A stretch of 7,445 nucleotides of DNA from Candidatus Krumholzibacteriia bacterium. GTDB taxonomy: Bacteria > Krumholzibacteriota > Krumholzibacteriia > LZORAL124-64-63. The DNA lies in the NCBI GenBank assembly GCA_027056825.1, contig JALUJS010000548.1, forward strand, positions 1 through 7,445. The letters run 5' to 3'. This document shows positions 5,876 through 7,445 of this stretch, one piece after another. The translations under genes were made by a program, and so were the position numbers. The notes under the pieces are model-generated. The model was not told the DNA's origin. It made no database searches and was given only the letters and a program-made list of their open reading frames with translations. Positions within the stretch are counted from its first letter, which is position 1; each line of letters starts with the position of its first letter.

Positions 5876-7110
5876 CGCCCGTTCACCTCCGCGGCGTCCC
5901 GCCAGTCCTCGTCCAGCAGCCCCAGTTCCAGGGCCATGGCCACGGTGGTCTGCGCGCGCTTAACCACCGGGGCGTCGATCATCTTGCTGCCCAGGCTCAC
6001 CACCCCCAGGCCCTTCCTTGCGGCCTCCTCGAAGGCGGCGACGATGCGCACCGCCTTGGCGATCTCGTCGGGGTCCGGCGCCATGGCCCGGTGGACCTCG
6101 GCGATCTGCCGCGGGTGGATGCAGCCCTTGCCCACGAAGCCCAGGCCCTTGGCCTCGCGCACCGACGCGCGCAGGCCCTCCATGTCGTTCACGTCGCTGA
6201 AGACGGTGTCGATGGGCTGGACCCCGGCGGCCTTGGCTCCGTTGACCACCTGGCAGCGCGCCCAGAACGATTCGGCGCCCTCGAGGGTGCGCTGGGTGCC
6301 GATGTCGGCGGTGTAGTCCTCCAGGCCGATGGCCAGGGCCGCCACGCGCTCGCTCGCCGCGGCGATCTCGTAGGCCTTCCACGCGCCCAGGGCCGATTCG
6401 ATGATGGGCATCAGCAGCACGGGTTCGTCATGCCCCGCGGTTGCGGCCACCTCACAGATGCGCGCGTCGACGGCGGTCACCTGGCCGGGATCCTCCACCT
6501 TGGGGATCAGCACCATGTGCACGTTGTGGGGGATGATCCACTCCAGGTCCTCCAGGCCGCGCTCGCCCTGGTTGATGCGCACCATGCGCTCGCTGCCGTA
6601 GAAGTTCACCGCGCGCAGGGCGTTGCGCACCAGGCAGCGGGCGGCGTCCTTCTCGGCCGGCGAGACCGAGTCCTCCAGGTCGAGGATCACGCCGTCGGGG
6701 GCGTGCAGGCCGGCGTTGGGATAGAACTTGGGCTCGTTGCCGGGCAGATACAGGCGGCTGCGGCGCAGGCGGTCCGCGCGCGTGCCGTACCGGCAGTGTT
6801 CGGCCATGGGCAGCAGGAACGGCGCGGCCGGTTCAATCCCCGCGCGGCGCACGGCGCACTCCAGGCGCGCGGCCAGCACGAAGGGCAGCGCCCCCTGGTC
6901 CTCGATGGTGACGCGGGCCGAGGTCACGCCCATGGCCGCGCAGCCCCGGCGCGCCAGGTCCTCGATATCCCGGCCGTACATGTCCGCCACCTTGCTCCGC
7001 AGGGAAATCTCCAGGCCCCCGGAAGCGGCGGGTTCCACTTCGATCCAGCAGTCGGACCGCACCTTCGGTCCCCGCTTGCCCGCCGCGCCGGCCGTGGGTT
7101 TGCCGGTCAT
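5872..7110 (-). CDS. citE: Citrate lyase acyl carrier (CitD) - beta subunit (CitE) fusion
   Basis: The 412-residue protein has two domains. Residues about 1-92 resemble CitD (gamma subunit, acyl carrier: RSDCWIEVEP at 18-27, SLRSKVADMYGRDIEDLARR, then VLAARLECAVRRA). Residues about 118-400 are CitE, the citryl-ACP lyase of the HpcH/HpaI aldolase superfamily (SRLYLPGNEPKF, DGVILDLEDSV, LIPKVEDP, PIIESALGAW, GLEDYTADIG, CIHPRQI). E238 in PIIES and D265 in LEDY are the likely metal ligands, and R178 in MVRIN probably contacts substrate. The two subunits are normally separate proteins. The Ser in RSD (S19) is the only serine at the expected prosthetic-group site, where the usual sequence is ESSD. 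The start at 7110 was chosen because AAAGGCGGA lies seven bases upstream. An earlier in-frame ATG at 7167 has no ribosome site. It overlaps citF by four bases. Confidence 0.88.
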   Translation of the reverse strand: MTGKPTAGAAGKRGPKVRSDCWIEVEPAASGGLEISLRSKVADMYGRDIEDLARRGCAAMGVTSARVTIEDQGALPFVLAARLECAVRRAGIEPAAPFLLPMAEHCRYGTRADRLRRSRLYLPGNEPKFYPNAGLHAPDGVILDLEDSVSPAEKDAARCLVRNALRAVNFYGSERMVRINQGERGLEDLEWIIPHNVHMVLIPKVEDPGQVTAVDARICEVAATAGHDEPVLLMPIIESALGAWKAYEIAAASERVAALAIGLEDYTADIGTQRTLEGAESFWARCQVVNGAKAAGVQPIDTVFSDVNDMEGLRASVREAKGLGFVGKGCIHPRQIAEVHRAMAPDPDEIAKAVRIVAAFEEAARKGLGVVSLGSKMIDAPVVKRAQTTVAMALELGLLDEDWRDAAEVNGR

Positions 7111-7278
7111 GTCCAATCCGCCTTTCCGATGCCTGACCCGGATGGTTGAATCGCTGTGGGATTCCATGATCCGGTCAAAAAGAGGAATGCCGAACGCTCA
7201 CCGAATGATGGTCCAGAATCGCCGCGGAGGCAACCGAACAATGGAACCGTCTGAAAAATCACACTTTCGTGAAAATTG

Positions 7279-7295
7279 GCGGCAAATCGTGCCGC
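7279..7295. promoter_or_regulatory. Candidate operator inverted repeat
   Basis: GCGGCA (7279-7284) and TGCCGC (7290-7295) are perfect inverted copies separated by five bases. This is a common layout for a dimeric regulator site, and it lies about 170 bases upstream of the citDE start. On the minus strand it loosely resembles a sigma-54 promoter, but the GG-GC spacing is eight rather than ten. Confidence 0.3.
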
Positions 7296-7434
7296 TCGGG
7301 TACGGGGGATAATTCAGGGCCGCTTGGTGAACCATGTTTTTGCAATTTTCTCATAATTCTTGAATACCATGGCAAAGCAGCCGCTTAAGGTTGTCCAGCC
7401 GGGAAGCGGAGCCCGCCCGGGAGCCGGCCCGGGT

Positions 7435-7443
7435 TGTGGATAA
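7435..7443 (-). promoter_or_regulatory. DnaA box
   Basis: On the minus strand TTATCCACA (7443-7435) is a perfect match to the DnaA box consensus TTATNCACA. It is at the window edge, so clustering with further boxes cannot be seen. A single nonamer can occur by chance in a genome, so a replication or dnaA-promoter role is only a possibility. Confidence 0.45.
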
Positions 7444-7445
7444 CC

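Larger units (their letters stand above)
7111..7445. other. Intergenic region upstream of the citrate lyase operon
   Basis: No gene could be supported in these 335 bases. Their base composition is more AT-rich than the neighbouring genes, especially 7240-7280 and 7333-7368, as expected of a regulatory region. They should contain the promoter for the minus-strand cit genes. A weak candidate is TTGCCT-N17-CATCAT read on the minus strand (about 7235-7205). An operator-like inverted repeat and a DnaA box are listed separately. Confidence 0.5.

Noticed and set aside
4304..6316. A 670-codon open frame on the plus strand, antisense to citF and citDE
   Set aside because: It is a shadow of the two cit genes produced by high third-position GC. 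Its translation is low-complexity, rich in A, G, V, H and D, with no recognisable domain.
6091..7149. A 352-codon plus-strand frame antisense to citDE
   Set aside because: It is a compositional shadow rich in H, V, A, G and Q. The opposite strand encodes a well-conserved CitD-CitE protein.
7259..7275. A CRP/FNR-type site around TCACACTTTCGTGA
   Set aside because: The half-sites are TCAC-N6-GTGA, the inverse of the CRP order (GTGA-N6-TCAC), and only four bases pair.
7279..7295. A sigma-54 promoter reading CGGCACG...TGCCG on the minus strand
   Set aside because: The invariant GG and GC are eight bases apart, not ten, so the match fails. The palindrome is better read as a possible operator.
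7369..7443. A 24-codon plus-strand frame (MAKQPLKVVQ...)
   Set aside because: It has no ribosome binding site and a Gly/Pro-rich tail from a GC-rich repeat. It is too short to support.

Overview
This is a GC-rich stretch of a bacterial chromosome. It holds seven protein-coding genes, six on the minus strand and one on the plus strand. Nothing in it fixes the taxon. A selenoprotein, a citrate lyase operon and a flagellar-type promoter together suggest a motile, Gram-negative, probably anaerobic or facultative bacterium that makes selenocysteine. A deltaproteobacterium or a high-GC uncultured phylum of the Krumholzibacteriota/Eisenbacteria kind would fit, but that is inference only.

Left region (1-2886, minus strand). 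A three-gene operon is read right to left. It starts with a small cupin (2886-2524), which overlaps by one base (TGATG) a polytopic GT-C-like membrane protein (2524-773). That is followed after 18 bases by a SAM-dependent methyltransferase (754-35). The methyltransferase stop codon lies inside a perfect 48-bp palindrome at the left edge of the window.

Middle region (2887-4320). A divergent intergenic region carries a nearly perfect sigma-28 (FliA) promoter. It drives a 75-residue gene on the plus strand (3014-3241) whose two halves resemble the N- and C-terminal helices of flagellar axial (rod/hook) proteins with everything between them missing. Convergent to it is a peroxiredoxin gene (4060-3362, minus). 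Its peroxidatic cysteine codon is an in-frame TGA followed by a bacterial SECIS-like hairpin, so it encodes a selenocysteine peroxiredoxin. The gene is flanked by two nested-hairpin elements, A (3260-3361) and B (4200-4320), in opposite orientation. They share three short core blocks but have different, self-complementary arms, as expected of a structured RNA or structured DNA family.

Right region (4319-7445, minus strand). A citrate lyase operon runs right to left. The first gene is a fusion of the acyl-carrier subunit (CitD) to the lyase beta subunit (CitE), 7110-5872. It overlaps citF (alpha subunit, 5875-4319) by ATGA. No citC, citX or citG is present in the window. The 335 bases upstream hold no confident gene. 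They contain a candidate operator and, at the very edge, a perfect DnaA box.

The most interesting points are the sigma-28-driven miniature flagellar protein with no flagellar neighbours, the selenocysteine peroxiredoxin that also lacks the usual C-terminal resolving cysteine, and the two-copy nested-hairpin element around it.
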